Positions 48,011 to 61,600 of a stretch of DNA of 64,000 nt are shown in pieces. A program made the translations under genes and the position numbers. The DNA lies in contig JAIWZP010000013.1 of NCBI GenBank assembly GCA_025201375.1, forward strand, positions 496,001-560,000. The letters run 5' to 3'. The DNA comes from Gongronella butleri (Eukaryota; Mucoromycota; Mucoromycetes; Mucorales; Cunninghamellaceae). The stretch's first letter is position 1. The number at the start of each line of letters is the position of its first letter. Below the pieces are notes generated by a model. The model ran no database searches. It worked only from the letters and a program-made list of their open reading frames with translations, and was not told the origin of the DNA.

Positions 48011-48754
48011 CAGTGAATCAGGAGTGTGGCGATACGACGACAATTTTAACATCACCATTTTTTCAAATGCTCAAACGTTACCCTTTGGAAAAAGGCAGAA
48101 TTTTCAAACGTCGTGCTTGCCGCGTCACGCAATGGCCACAGGAACCCCAGGAACGGGTGCAATCAATCGGGAAAACCTGGAAGTGATCATGCCAAAATTA
48201 GAACGCCTACCTGTCGGCTGGATACGACAGACAACCAAAAATATGAACAAAAAAACCCCTATCATATCGCGATGTTCTCAATAGTTATCTAATCGATTGC
48301 CATCGTCTATGCAAAGCTTATAGCTACTGCATCCGATACTTACCTGATTTGGATTTGGGGGGCATTCGTGCAAGTTGTTCACGAAAACACGAAGGAGCGG
48401 AATATTCATCCGAAAATGGCGCCGGCCGGGAAAGTTGAAATCGAGGTTCGCTAATCGGTCTCAAACTGGCACACAAGGTAGTCCGTGGCGTGTTTGACGG
48501 TAAAAATAGCATCAAAACCAGGGGCCAGCCAGCCCAATTCCGTGTCAAGCGCGAAAAATGCAAAAACTTTGGTGGCGCGTAGCTCGACCAAAACGCGCTG
48601 AATCGCCTTGATGCAAGAACCTACAGCAAGCCACACGCAGTGTGCATAAATCCTGCACGTGCGAGGCGCGCATCCGGGGCCTGTGGCGGGAGTAATCACG
48701 CGCCGAAAATTCCATATCATCTTTGCACCGCGTTTATTTTGTCACAACTTCCTT

Positions 48755-49085
48755 TTTTCAAGTGATCACGGACATGGGCGAACACGGCAAGGCGTGCTCT
48801 TTCTAATGACGCAAGTTTAGAGTCGCTGCGACCAATTTTGGTCGATCTGGTCTTGTGGTCAAAATTTGGAGAAAATGACCATTTGCGCGAAACGCGGTCA
48901 ATGGACCCTCGCTTTTTATTGCATTTCTGTCGGTTATTGACGTGGCTGAATCATGTGGTTGAATGGCGTGGCGGTCTGAGGACTTGAAAGTCACCCATTT
49001 CAAATCCTCGACTGTACCCCAGGCAATTTTGTCGATTTTAATTTGCGCGATTGCTAGCGTCTCTAGCACCCCAGCACCTCGGAAA
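48755..49085 (+). repeat. Dispersed repeat family, copy C (3' part)
   Basis: Shares GATCACGG.CA, GCTGCG..CAAT.TTGGTCGA, CAATGGACCC..., TTTTTATTGCATTTCTGTCGGTTA, GGCGTGGCGGTCTGAGGAC and AAGTCACCCATTTCA..TCC..CGACTGTAC.CCAGGC with copies B and D. Confidence 0.75.
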
Positions 49086-49431
49086 AGAGCTCATTTGAAC
49101 CGGACGCGTGAATAGCGTCGACTGAGGTGGTGCAGGATGCTTGTTTTACTGTGTTGTGTCATATCAATTTTGTAAAAATTGGAATGTTCCATTTTTTTCA
49201 TGTCACATCTCGACTAGCCATCGTATACGGTGACAAAATGATGTACACTTTTTATACTTTGTTGGAAGAACTCACTTTACCAATATCACGGACGCCAGAT
49301 CAAAACCAACGATTAAATTGAGGTTTTTTTTTAAATCTGGCATTTATTGCCCTTTGCTTGCCAACGCGTTGATTTGTAGTCCCGAAATCCGTCCAGGCGT
49401 GAAGTGGCGACCCGTAAACCCCGAACGGGAC

Positions 49432-50170
49432 TCAACTTGCAGCTGTCAAAAGTCACTGGAGCGCGCTGCATGGAAATCAAAAAATCAGTCCCGTCGAGCT
49501 CCAAAACCAAAATCGAAAATCAGGGTTCTCAGAATCGTGCCAAACTTGCACACATGAATGGCCTAATGGCGAAACGGCGAACAATGCCAAAAAAGAGCAC
49601 GGTCCATCTGCTCGTTGTCGAGCAACGAGGCATTTTGGGTCAAATTTCAATGGCGAATTGCACCTGGAAAACGCGCCCATTGAGCCGCTCCGACGCATCC
49701 ACTGGCAAGAGACGGGCAATATGCATGGATTTGATGAAGAGCAGACGCGTGTCACCCGACGACTGACGCGGTTTATCGCGCGTCGAACCTGTAGGCTTAA
49801 ACTTGCAGCCGCATTAATTCTGCAGAAACTCATCCTTATCCACTGATCCCGATCTCCACGTACGCGCCAAGTCGTGCTCTCTTTGGTGATATGACTTTCA
49901 AAACGCTGCATCCAATTTTCGTTGAGTTTACCTTGTGATGAAAAATCGCAGCTTTTCGTGTTTTACGCGACAACCCGTCAGTGGACTCGTGGTTTTTATT
50001 GCATTTCCATCGGTTAATAGGCGCCATTCTCCATGTATGAGAATGGCGTGGCGATCCGAGGACCTAAAAGTCACCCATTTCAGTTCGCCGACTGTACTCC
50101 AGGCGATTTTGGCGATTTTAGATTTGTGTGATTTGCTCGGAACGCGGTCACCCGACAGCCTTGGCAAAGA
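49432..50170 (+). repeat. Dispersed repeat family, copy B
   Basis: The most complete direct-orientation copy. It contains all blocks seen in the other copies, from CAGCTGTCAAAAGTCACTGG to AAGTCACCCATTTCAGTTCG and CTCCAGGCGATTTTGGCGA. Non-coding in all frames. A tRNA-like reading (box-B-like ATTTCAAATCC in copy C) is possible but weak. Confidence 0.78.
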
Positions 50171-50753
50171 GCTCATTCAAACCGGACGAGCGTGCTCGAT
50201 CATCTTGGCTGTATATGACGACATGTGGATCCAATCGATGAGGTGCGTTTGTCGCGAAAATTAATTTATTTTTGCATTTTTCTTTATTTCTTCTCGTCTA
50301 TGCATCGTCATGGAGCGACGGTGGGCTCGGTGAGAAGGACAACGTCCAATGCATGATTTGGGAAAGAAGGACGGACACGGTGCAATGCACCGACCCAGCG
50401 CGAGATAATGAAAAAAAGCATTTGAAAATTTATCGGTGGCTATCATACCATCTCGACAACCACCTAATGCTTCGCCGTTTTTTCTTGGCTTGGCACGCGG
50501 CTAAAGAAGCGACAAAGCACATGCAGCAAATTTGCAGCGCATCTGTACAAGCAATAACATCAAAACAAAAACACAAATTGAAAGAAGCTTAAAAACACGG
50601 GACACGGTCCATTTCACTGAGGTCCATGCCTCATGTCGATCCATGACCACCGGCACATAGTCAACAAATTATGGCTTTTTAGTGGCAAAAGTATTTACGA
50701 GAAAAATAGAAAAACGATAAAAACGATAAAAAAACGAAAAAAAAAGATCCTTT

Positions 50754-51491
50754 TTACAACCAGGGCATCCAAGTGCATTCCATTTGGGAGAGCTTCTGAG
50801 GGTTGGTCGCTTGCGAAATCAGGTCAATGATGTTCTGATTCGTGGGCTTGTTGGCATTGATGGTCTAATTTTTGAAAAAAAAAAAAATGAGCGTTTGTTG
50901 CCTTTTTTTTCTCTTTTCTCTTTTTTTTGTTTTTACCTTGTCCGAGTCGACCTTGCAGGACAAGAATTGGGCCCTGTTGATGATTTGTGCGCGGTTGGCA
51001 TTGATGTGTTCAAGCGCTTGGGCTTCCAAGTTTTGGCGCTGTTGGTATTGTTGTTGGTGTGCGCTGCTTGTGTACCAGGCGTGGACCTCGTCGCGGATGA
51101 AGATGTTGAGGTATTGATCGAGCTCGAGTTCTGGCTCGGTGAGGCAGCGTGCGGTGGCCATGAGGCAGCTGGTGAAGAGGCCCTCGATGCCGACGGGGGT
51201 CATGAAGGTCTGGATGTTGGGCGTGAAGCGGAACGGCACCATCTCGCCATTGCCGAACTTTGGCGCGGTCTGGTGGAAGCCCGGCAGGACCTCCATCATC
51301 CACACACCACCGGTCGCTCTGGAAATCGCAATCTTTTGCGGCGTGCGGTGGCCAACGCTGAAAATGTACGACATGAACGTCGCCGTCGCGTACTGCGCCG
51401 TGAATTGCTTGCGCGCCATCCAATAGTCTGTGTACGAGCCCATTTCACGCAGCATGTACTAGAGAGAAAATGGGAAAATGAGCATAATTTT

Positions 51492-51533
<42 letters not shown>

Positions 51534-52588
51534 GTGGGCATACCTTTGTGAGAATGTTTGACGGCACCATGTTGTCGCCGATTTCGTCATTGATTTCCAT
51601 GCGCAAGTTGAGGATGCCGGCCTTTTGGGTCATGATCTAATAAAAAAAAAAAAAAGACGTGAGTGGGTGCTTTTTTTTCTTTTTAGGGGCCGGGCTTGTC
51701 TTTATTTACCTCCTTGCCAGAACGGATGTTCTTTTTGAGCTTGTCGGCAAAGTAAACCATTGGGTCGTCCTTGTGCATTTGAATGATATCGCAGTGATCT
51801 TCATAAATGTCGTGCATGGTGTAGTACGAGGGGTCATCCTGGACCATGCGGACATTGGGGGCGAGCGGCACGATGGCGGGCAAGTGGAACGCGAGGTTGC
51901 GGACGCGGCTTTCGCTGCGTCGCTCGAGGACATTGTTGAGCAGGCGGAACAGCTGAACGAGGCGCTCTTCGCGGCGGAATTGGCGCGCCGCGGGGTTTTG
52001 CACGACAAATGGATGCAGGCTGCCGTCGTGGCCACGGATCGTCAAGCGGCGGTAGCAATTGCCGTAGCTGCGAATCACCTCGACATCAGGCAAGAACCTG
52101 TCGATCCTCAAAAAGTTGTTGGCATTGTCCTTTAGCTATAAAACGAAACAATAATGAGTAAATACCGCGTTTTGACGCGAGGCTTTTGGTTCAAGTGAGT
52201 GGATGGAGAGGGGGGAGGGTGCCTTACCAAGAGATATTGGCCGGGGATCTCGACGTCATCGAACTTTTGATGTTGGAATTCGACAAGGTAGTGGCTCAAT
52301 GCCTCGAGCTTGAGCTTGCGTGGGCGTGCGTCGAACATGGCTTCAAACTTGTCGCGCCACAGGCGGAGACGCGCCACATACTCCTCGAGATTCAGCTTGT
52401 CCTTTGCAAAATCATTGACAAAGGCGGATTTCATGTGACCCGGGTACAGCGTGTCGGCAAAGCGGTTGATGTTGGCGACCGTGGCTTGCGTCAGCTGGAG
52501 ACTGTCGTTGGGATTCGTCAGACGCGACAGCAATTGCTATGAAAATGAGGGGGAAAAAAAGAAAGGAAAAATTGAGCACGAAAAACAA

Positions 52589-52623
<35 letters not shown>

Positions 52624-55600
52624 TGAGCGCCCTCATTGTACAATGCGACGACCAGGCGATAGATATCCTCATCGGCCTGGGGTTTGAACTTTAGCTGGAT
52701 CTGGTCGACCATGGTTTCCATGGACAAGGCCAACAGAGGGTATCCGGTCTTTAGCATGGCCATGATTTCATCCAATGGGTGCGGAGGCACACCGGCCGGC
52801 TGTTGTTGCTGCTGCTGCTGTTGCTGCTGCTGTTGCTGTTGTTGCTGCTGTTGAGCGCTGGCAGCGGCGGGCGTCGCAGGTGTGGTCGGTGTGGCGGGCA
52901 CGGCGGCGGCAGTCTCGGCGGGTTTGGCCTTTTCGTCGTCATTGACGGCCTTTTCGTCGGCGGCGGCTGCCTCTTCTTCCTTGATGGGCACGTCCTTTTC
53001 GGCAGATTCGTCCTTTTGCTTTTCGTCGGCTGGCGCGGCGTCGTCCTTTTTCGTGTCGCCATCGTCGGCGGCGGCGGCCTTTTCGTCGTTCTCGGGCTTT
53101 TTGGACGCGTCGGTTTCAGCGGCATCGTCGTTTTTGGCCTCCTCCTCATCGACGTCCATGGCGTCGGCGTCCACGTTTTCTTCCTTTGGTGACGCCTCCT
53201 TGTCATTGTGGTCGGCGGCGGCGGCTTTTTCACCCTCGGCCGCTTGGTCGGCGTCATCCTTGGATTCTTTTTCGTCAGAGTTGGAAGGTGGCACGTCGTC
53301 GTTGTCATTATCGATTTTGGCGGCGGCATCGTCGGTCTTTTCGTCGACATCCATCTTTTCGCTCGCTTGGTCGTCGACCTTTTCTTGGTCCTTTTGGTCC
53401 TTTTCGGTCTCTGACGCGCTGGCGGCATCCTTTTCGTCCTTGATTTCCTTGGTTTCGGCGTCGGTGGCCGTGGAAGGCGTCGCAGCGGCCTTGGAAGTGG
53501 ATGGCAACGCAGAGGCCGCAGCGCTTGAGCCAGGCGCAGCCGAGCGGCGGATCATGTCTTCCTTGGCCGTGCGCAATTGGAAGTGCAGCGCCTAACAATT
53601 TTTTAAAAGAGTCAGCATCGTTCCTTTTTTTTTTTTCTCTCTCTCCCTCTTTTTACCTGGGGATAGGTCTTGGCGATGCGGATGAGGATGGCACAGGCGT
53701 GCTTTGCCTCGCGATGATGGAGGGCCGAGAGCAATTGCGGGATAAAGGTGATCCAGTACCAGACGGGCCATTCGCCCTTGTAAGATTCGAAGCCGCGCGA
53801 GATGGTGCCTTGGTCGTCGTCCAAGCTGAGGAGCCAGAGGACGCGGAGCAAGTATTTGCGTGATTTTGCGTTCTTGTAGATGCCTGCGGCCTGCAGATAG
53901 CAGCTGACGGCGTGGTTTGCCCAATTGAGGTCTTTTGGATTCTCCTTGAAGCGGCGGTCATTGTACTTGCCCCATTCGGCCCATGCCTTTGGCAGCGACA
54001 TGTCGATTTGCACGGCATTGACGTACGCTTCGTTGGCCTCGTTGAATTGGCTGAGCTTGGCGAGGAACATGCCCTTCAAGGTGAAGAATTCGGCCTTTTG
54101 CTGCAATTTAAAGTACATGAGATTGGTGTTGTTGATGACGTCCAAGCCGGCAGTAAGCTCGTGGTTCTGGTAGTAGCATTTGGCTTGCTCGCGCAGCTTG
54201 AGGAAGGCTTCTTGGATCTCAATGTTGGGCAAAGTATAGATCTTGGTGAGCGAATTGATGCATACATCGTACAATTGATGCTTGCGAGCGACGTGGGCAA
54301 AGCGATTGATGATCCAAGCCGTCTCGTGGTAGCCGCGGTAAGCATACGAATTGCCTGTGCCTGCATTGTTGGCCGCCTGGGCAGCGGCTGCTTGGCCGCC
54401 GGCGCCTGCGTTGGCCCCTGGTGGCTGTTGCTGCTGCTGCTGTTGCTGCTGCTGCTGCAAAAGCGGGATCAACGGCAAATACGTGCGATTGATGGCGCTA
54501 AAGATGTGTTGGCGCCAGGCAACGAGATTGCTCCACACATTGATATCGTCCCACGTGTTGGGCAGACGCTCGCGCCACGTGCCGAGGACATTGCGCAATT
54601 CGGCCGATCGCTGCTCCAGATTCTGCGCATTGGTGTTCATCAAGCTATTAAAGATCTGGCTGGCTTCCTGGAGCTCGAGATATTGCTGGAAGGTCTCGAG
54701 AAGGGGCAAATGGCTTTGCGCCACAATGGGCGGAAGCGCATGCCAGCTCTTGAGCGACAATTGCACCCCTTCCTCACAAATCCGCGTGAATTCAGCATGG
54801 CCCGATTCGTTGGTCTGTGATTTGATCAACGACAAGAACGCTTCAAACACCTTGTGTCGCGGGGTCGGCGCGTCGGCTACTTGTTTGAGCGATTGCTCGA
54901 GCAATTCACGCTCGGCGGTCCAATCCGACAGACGCCATGCACATTCTAACAGCAGATTGGTGTTGCCGTCGTGCTTGGCAAGGTCGCTGAGAATGTCCCA
55001 TTGCTGCAATTTCTGCGTACATCCAATCCAATCGTCTTCCCATAGCATGTACTCGGATTCTGTAAAGGGAAGCACGCCGCTGCGCGCCTTGATCTGCGCA
55101 TTCTCGTACATATTCTGTGCTTGCATCCACATGCCGCTCTGCTCGCAGCTGACCGCCACATTCGTCTCATTGTACGTGTTGCGGCGCCGCCAAAGACCAT
55201 AAAACATATCTTGCTCCATCAATGACGCATACAGTTCACCAAGCGCGTCCAAGGTGCGCTCGCGGTTGTTCTGGTCGTCCTTGGACGAATCCGCCACCTT
55301 GCCCGTCGCGCAATTGCTCTGCAAAATGTCAATGGCCGTGTGCCATGCATTGTGCGTGCGGCCCAGGTATTTGACAAGATGCGGCGGCAATTTGATCGGC
55401 GTGTGGCTGTGCGCAATGCCCGAAAGCAGCGCCTGGATCACATTGGGCCGCTGGTCGCTCTGCTTGCTATGGTAATCCTTGGCCAGCAGTGTCACCATCA
55501 CCTTGGTCAGGTCGTGCGCCTCGGTGCTATTGAGCGCAGACCAGCAGCTCGGGAACAACGATACCCACAGGTCAAACGTCGCCTGCTCGTCCAGGTATTG

Positions 55601-58600
55601 CAGCTGCTTGGTCGCACTGATCGCTTGACCAACGTCAAAATTCTGTAAACCTCGCAAAAACGCCTGCTGTTGCTGGATCAATTGCTGGAACGCATCGGGT
55701 ATATCGATCTGCATCTCGGTTTCATCTAAAAAAAAAAAAATGGGCAAGAATTAGAAATGTAAAAAGACTTTTTTTTTCTTTTTTTCTCTTTTCTTTCTCT
55801 TTTCTTTTTTTTCTCTCTCTCCAATTTCTCCAACGTACCATTTAATGCGGCGGCCTTGGCGATGGTGCTGGTGAGGGCCTTTATCTTTAGTGTGTGCGGG
55901 GGTGCAACGGACGGATTGACATGAACGACGCCAAAGAGAATGTCCATGGCCTGGTGGAGCCAAAAGGTGTTCGCGAGGCATTCCCAGTTTTGCACGCCGA
56001 GAATGTAATGGAGGCGTGCGTACAAGCTGCGTCCGAGGCTCTTGTCGAGGGTACGCATGAATTGGGTGCGGATGTGTGGGTCCTTGTTGCGCGAGCCGAG
56101 AAGGAAGGCCTGTTCGAGGCGTACCGTGAGCTCTGAGCGTGCAAACGTGGGGTCATTGTAAATCTTGATGACCAGGCCCAAAAAGTCCTCGGTCAGCTTG
56201 GGATCGTTGCGTGTCTCGTAGGTCATCATCTTGACGAGCAACCCGGCCTTTTCCTTGATGGTCGGGAACGTCTCGGTCTTGTCAAATGTCCATTCGCGCA
56301 GCATGTCCAGGATGTTGCGCAGCAATTGGATATCTGGTGACTTTTCAATGAGCTGGATGAGGCACGTCAAAAACCAGCGGCGCTGGTCGCCAAGATGCGA
56401 AATCCGCTTTTTCAACAGATTCAGGCCCAAAATGAGCAAATTGACTTGCGAATCCACAGGCTCTGCGGGTGGCACTTGCTGTTGTGCTTGCTGCTGCTGC
56501 TGCTGTTGCTGTTGCTGCATGAGCAGCTGCTGTTGCTGATGCGGCGGCATGTGTGCCTGTTGTTGCGGCTGCTGAGGTGCTTGGCCCTGTTGCGCAGCTT
56601 GGGCTGCTTGCGCCGCTTGTGCAGGGTGGTTGGGCGGCAGCACGGCCGATGCCGCGGCCATGGTGCTCTGCTGCGACGCTGCCGTGGGCACTGTGTGCTC
56701 CTTGGTCAGCTTTTGCAGCATCTTGACAAGGCCAGACACAAAAAGATCGAGGTGCTCGCTCTTGCTACTGCTTGCAGCCTCCAGCAGCTTCATCACAGCA
56801 TACATGTTGGTCATGCCGGCCATCCCATCATTGATCGTCGCGTCCACAAGCGCAACAAACCCGGAAATGTCTACAAAAAGAGAGTAAATTGCATGTGTGT
56901 GAGCCATCATCGCTTTTTGGACGCGTCAATATGAAACGCCGATCCCACTTTTTTTTTTTTTCTCTTTTCTTCTGTTTTTTTTCTTTTTTTTCTTGCTCGC
57001 ATTTCTATTTCCTTTTCTGTCTCTCGCTCGCACACTCTCAGAAATGGTCCTACCAGGGCGCTGGCTGTCCTGGTCAGAGGGCTGGGCAGTGGACGAGCGG
57101 TGGATGGCTTGGAAGATGCGGACAAGAACAGGGTGCAAGGCGGTCTGGATGCGGACATTGTCTGATTTGATGCTTGTTTCGAGCAAGCGATAGAGCTGGT
57201 TCATGTTGATGATGAACCATTCGTCGGGCTTGTGAGTGATATCGATGTGCAGGACCTGCAACGTGCTGCACACGGCCGGGATCAAGACTTCCGAGATGTC
57301 CTTGACGGTCAATGTGCGTTCCAGGTGGGCAAACTTGACGTGGACGTCCGACCACATGGTGGGCGCGAGCAATTCCTTGATCAGGTCCAGCACGCGCTGC
57401 ACGAGGCGTCGCTGCAGCATATCTTGTGGATTGGAGATGATGCACGCAAGACGCACCAAGTACCCTACCACGTTTTCGCGCAACGTGAGACTCGGCACGT
57501 AATCCTCGGTGCCAGACGTGGTCGTGGACGCAGTCGTGGACGACGTGGGCGGCACCACCGCCTTGACATCGCCCGATGCCGTCTCAATTTGTGACTTTTT
57601 GCGTGGCGAGCTCTTTGCCGTGGTGGCCGACGCGCTGCGCTTGCCCGTGGTGGTGGTGGTGGCGGTCACTGGATCGGGGGTGGCCGAGGCCGACGTGGCC
57701 GTGGACGATGACGGCGTGGACGTGGATGTGGATGTGGACGTGGACGTGGATGACGAAGAAGTGGACGTCGCCAAAGGCATCTTTTCCAAGCGCGATTGCT
57801 CCCATTTCAAAATGAGTTCGGCCAACTCCACGGTCAGCAACTTGTGTTCCGGCGTGGTGTTTTGCAACAGGCCGAGCTTGGGCAACGTGTTGACAATTTG
57901 CGGCAAAAAGTGCTCGCGATAATCGTAAAAGAGATCCGGATGCCTGACAAGCAATTGGTACACATTGACCATCTGCGAGATGCTGTGCGTGTCCTCGACA
58001 ACCACTTTGCGCGTCAAGCGTACCCATGTGGGGATCCGCTCAGACGATTGCAATGGCACGCGCTTGGGCAGCACGGGGGTCAAAATATCCAGACCTTGTT
58101 TGACAAGACCACGCGCTTCCGACAGATGCGCGCGAAGCAATGCCGCGTAAATCTGGATGGCGATCTTGCTCGGGGTCTCGTACGCGGCAATGAACCGCGC
58201 AATCAACACATACGCCGCTTGCTTGCTCGTCGCGTCCTCGAGTCGCAAGTAATTCCACCCGAATTTGATCACTTCCTTGCGCATGTCTGCCAGCAACGCC
58301 GGCGCGTACTGAATGATCATCGACACCAATTGCAAAAGCTCGATGCGTAGCGAGTCCTCCGAATATTGATTGTCTTCGGACGACGCGTCGCTCATCACCT
58401 GCGCAAACATCTTGAAATCGAGCCGCTCCGTGATCTTGTCGTCCCAAATCTTGTCGTACGCGTGGTCCTTGTCTTTGCGAGCAAATGCCACAAGCAGCGA
58501 TGGATTGATCACGTGGCGCAGCGTCATCATGTTGAGATACGGCGACGCTTGGCCCTCGGAGAATCGCTTGAGGAATTGATCCAGCACCTTGCGTTTCTGC

Positions 58601-61600
58601 GCGGCAGACGCTCGCAGCGCAAAGTCCTCGAGGAAAAACGTGCGCAAAAACGTAAGATCCATTACGGAATCTTGCACAAACAGCGACACCAGGTCGAAAA
58701 TCAACTCGGTGTCATCCGGATGGTGCCGCAGGTACGCGATAAAGATCTTGGCAATGTACAGCGACTCGCGCGTCACCTGGATCCCTTGCTGGTCCTCCTT
58801 TTTCATGCTTTCAAACCGCGCTGGTGCGCGCCACAATTGGAGCAGGCAAGTCAACACGGGCTTTTGCGCGCTCAGCCACGTCGCGTCAAACGTCATGAGC
58901 TCGCGCACAATCAGCACGCCCTGGTAATGCAACACGGACGCCTCCGACGCGTCCGATGCCGCCTCGGCCGCCTTGAACGTCTTTTCAATCAAATCAGACG
59001 GATTGTCGGCAATCTCCTTGCGCAATTGCGACGCATTTTCAGTGGCCAGCAACGAGATGAACATTTGATTGTGGCGCGGCTGTGCAATGCGCTCGTAAAA
59101 ATAGGCAATGGTCTCTGTCGGGTACCGATTCAGGTATTTGATCAAATTGGGCCGGAACGGGCTGCTAATGGACCGCCGCAGATGCTGCTCCATGTCCAAC
59201 ACGACAGTCACAAGGTCGTCCAAAAAGATGTGGGCCGCCGACGGAAGCAAATGGAAAATGTTGAGAATGGCCACGATGATCTTGACCTCGTGATTCTCGT
59301 GCAACGATTTGCCCGCGGCCTCTTGCAACACCTTGGGTTCGGCCCATTGCTTCAAATGATCCAGCAGCTTCTTCCCAATCTCCACCTTGAAATAATTCGT
59401 GAGCAATTCGAGCAATCGCGCCAGGCCTTCGAGCCCTGCAACGCTCAGTGTCTTGTGATTGGACAAGGTGGTCAAAATCGGACGCAAGCCTTGCTGCAGC
59501 AGTTCCTTGGGCAGCTTGTGTTGCTGCGCAAGCACCTGCTTGAGCCCACGATGTGCGGCTTCGACGACTTCGGGCGACTTGCTATACAGCGATTTGAAAA
59601 ACACCTGGATGATGCGTGCACGCGTGTGTGCCTGCCGCTGGTTGGAGAAATCCGAGCACGCCATCGCCGCCGAAAGCAGCTTGATGCACACAATGCGCAG
59701 ATTCATGAGCGGCGTGGCATTTTTATATTGGGACGACCGGCTGACAAGGGCTTGATCTTCGGCATCTGCAAGTGCAAGCGCCTCGTGCAGCAATCGGATC
59801 AATTCGTCATTGAATTCGAGGAACGGTGGACGCAGCGTGAGGCAGTACGTGATCGCGTCAATGTGGCCAATCTGCATGGCAAACGGCAACGCACGCAACG
59901 GTTTGGCAAAAATGGGCGCCACAAGACGCTCGCGCACGGGGGCGAGCAATTCCGTGACCTCGTTGCCCGTGAGATCTGCCAGCAGCTGGAACGACGATTG
60001 GATCGTCTCGCGCACCGTGTTGTTGGAATTCGACAGCTCACTGAGCAACAGTGCAATCAAATTTTGGAATTTCTGCTGCGCTTCTTGCGAATCGTCGTCG
60101 TCGGGTCGATTGCACACCTTGAGCACGTGCGACAATGTCTGCGTGGCATCCGCCGTGTTGATGTTGGCCATCTCTGGCGACGCGTCCTTGAGCACAAACA
60201 AAAGTGCGCGAATAAATTCGAGTTCATGATCGCGCATCCACCGTGTGCCCATGCTGAGTCGCGAACTCATCATGCTGATGCCCAGGCAACCGCCGCGCTT
60301 GATGTACCACTCTTGCTTGTAGCAGCACGAGCAGAATTGCGAGGCAAACACACGGAAAATCGGCAAACGCCAGACATGCTCGTCGCCGCCCATCACAATG
60401 GACGCCGTGGAAAACACAAGCTGCAGCGCGTGCTCGGCACGTGCACGGAGCTCGGGATACTCGCTCGTAAACACCTCGACAATCGCGTCCACAAGCAGCG
60501 TCGTCTTGAGATGCTGCACAGACAGACGGTCGTCCATCATGCTCGCCAGTGGCTTGATCCCGCCACCATCCTTGGCATCCATCGCCTCGCCAACGTGCAA
60601 AAGCGTAAAGTGACGGCAAAGATCGTCGAAAAACACCGTCGCGTCCGCAGAAAGCTCGTCCATCGTCGACGCCTTGATGAGCGCCACAAGAATCGTCCGC
60701 AGCGCCTCTTCCTGAGCCACGCGCTTCGCAAGGTATCGCGTGTACCCATTGCCAGACAGACGCTTGGGCTTCATGTCGCTCTCCTTGAACGACGCGCCCA
60801 CCACCGTGTCATGCTAATGGAAACAAAAATAGGAATCTGTGAGCTTCTTTTTCTCCCTTTTTTTTCTCTCTCTCTCTCTCTCTTTCTCGCTTTTGCATTT
60901 TTTGTTTTCTCTCGTGTTTGCACTTTTTCCTTCCTTTTTTTTGTGTTTCTCGTTTTGCACGTTTTCTCTCGCTTTCTTTCTTTCTTTTTTTTTTTTGTCT
61001 CTCCCTCTCTCTCTCTCCGTCTCTTTTTCCACAAACTTTACCTCATCGTCCTTGCCATTCGAATGGGAGGAAGATGTGGTATCGTTGGGGGCGTCCGAGG
61101 CAAGATGGTCCTGAATGCGCTTGTATAGGGCGTGGTCGAGTGTGTCGGGGCCAACGTCAAGGTCGAGCAAGATGGCGACATTGGCCTTTAGGAAATCGTA
61201 CGCCTGGCGCTTGTAAAAGAGGTCGACGGACGGGCGATTGAGAGTGTCGACGGCAATGTCCAAGCTCTTGTCGAGCGGCAAGGTATAGGGCGTCGTGGAC
61301 GCGTCAAAGACGATTTCAACTGACACGCCGCTCTCGCCGCGCTCGTCGTACTGCAAGCGTGGCGGGCTCTTGAGGATGCGGCGATTACGGCCGCCAAGCT
61401 TGCCGAGAATGCGCATGGCGGCGTGACTGTGCTGCTGATTGTACGGCAATGGCTTGAGGTGGCTCCACAGAGCGTCCATGAGCTCCGTCATGACCGGCGC
61501 CATGATATGGTCGAGGAATTCAGGATTCAAATTGTCATTGCACAGCTCCATCGTGCGCAGACCCTGCGAAACAAGCTCTTGGTCGGCGCGCAGCGCAATC

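Larger units (their letters stand above)
45322..50753. other. Long gene-free interval carrying repeat-family copies
   Basis: About 5.4 kb between the permease and TRA1. From 47.4 to 50.2 kb it holds three direct copies of the dispersed repeat. The rest (45.3-47.4 and 50.2-50.75 kb) shows no gene, RNA or other repeat that I recognise; open frames there are short and include homopolymer products. Confidence 0.5.

Noticed and set aside
52779..53595. Long plus-strand frames opposite the acidic TRA1 insertion
   Set aside because: Products are Ser- or Gly/Leu-rich mirrors of the acidic/polyQ codons; the minus frame continues smoothly into both flanking TRA1 domains.
58366..61128. 920-codon open frame on the plus strand, antisense to TRA1
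   Set aside because: It lies wholly opposite the largest TRA1 exon, is rich in Arg/His/Gln as expected from reading a C/G-ending codon set backwards, has no motif, and runs on into the intron T-tracts. It is a codon-bias shadow.
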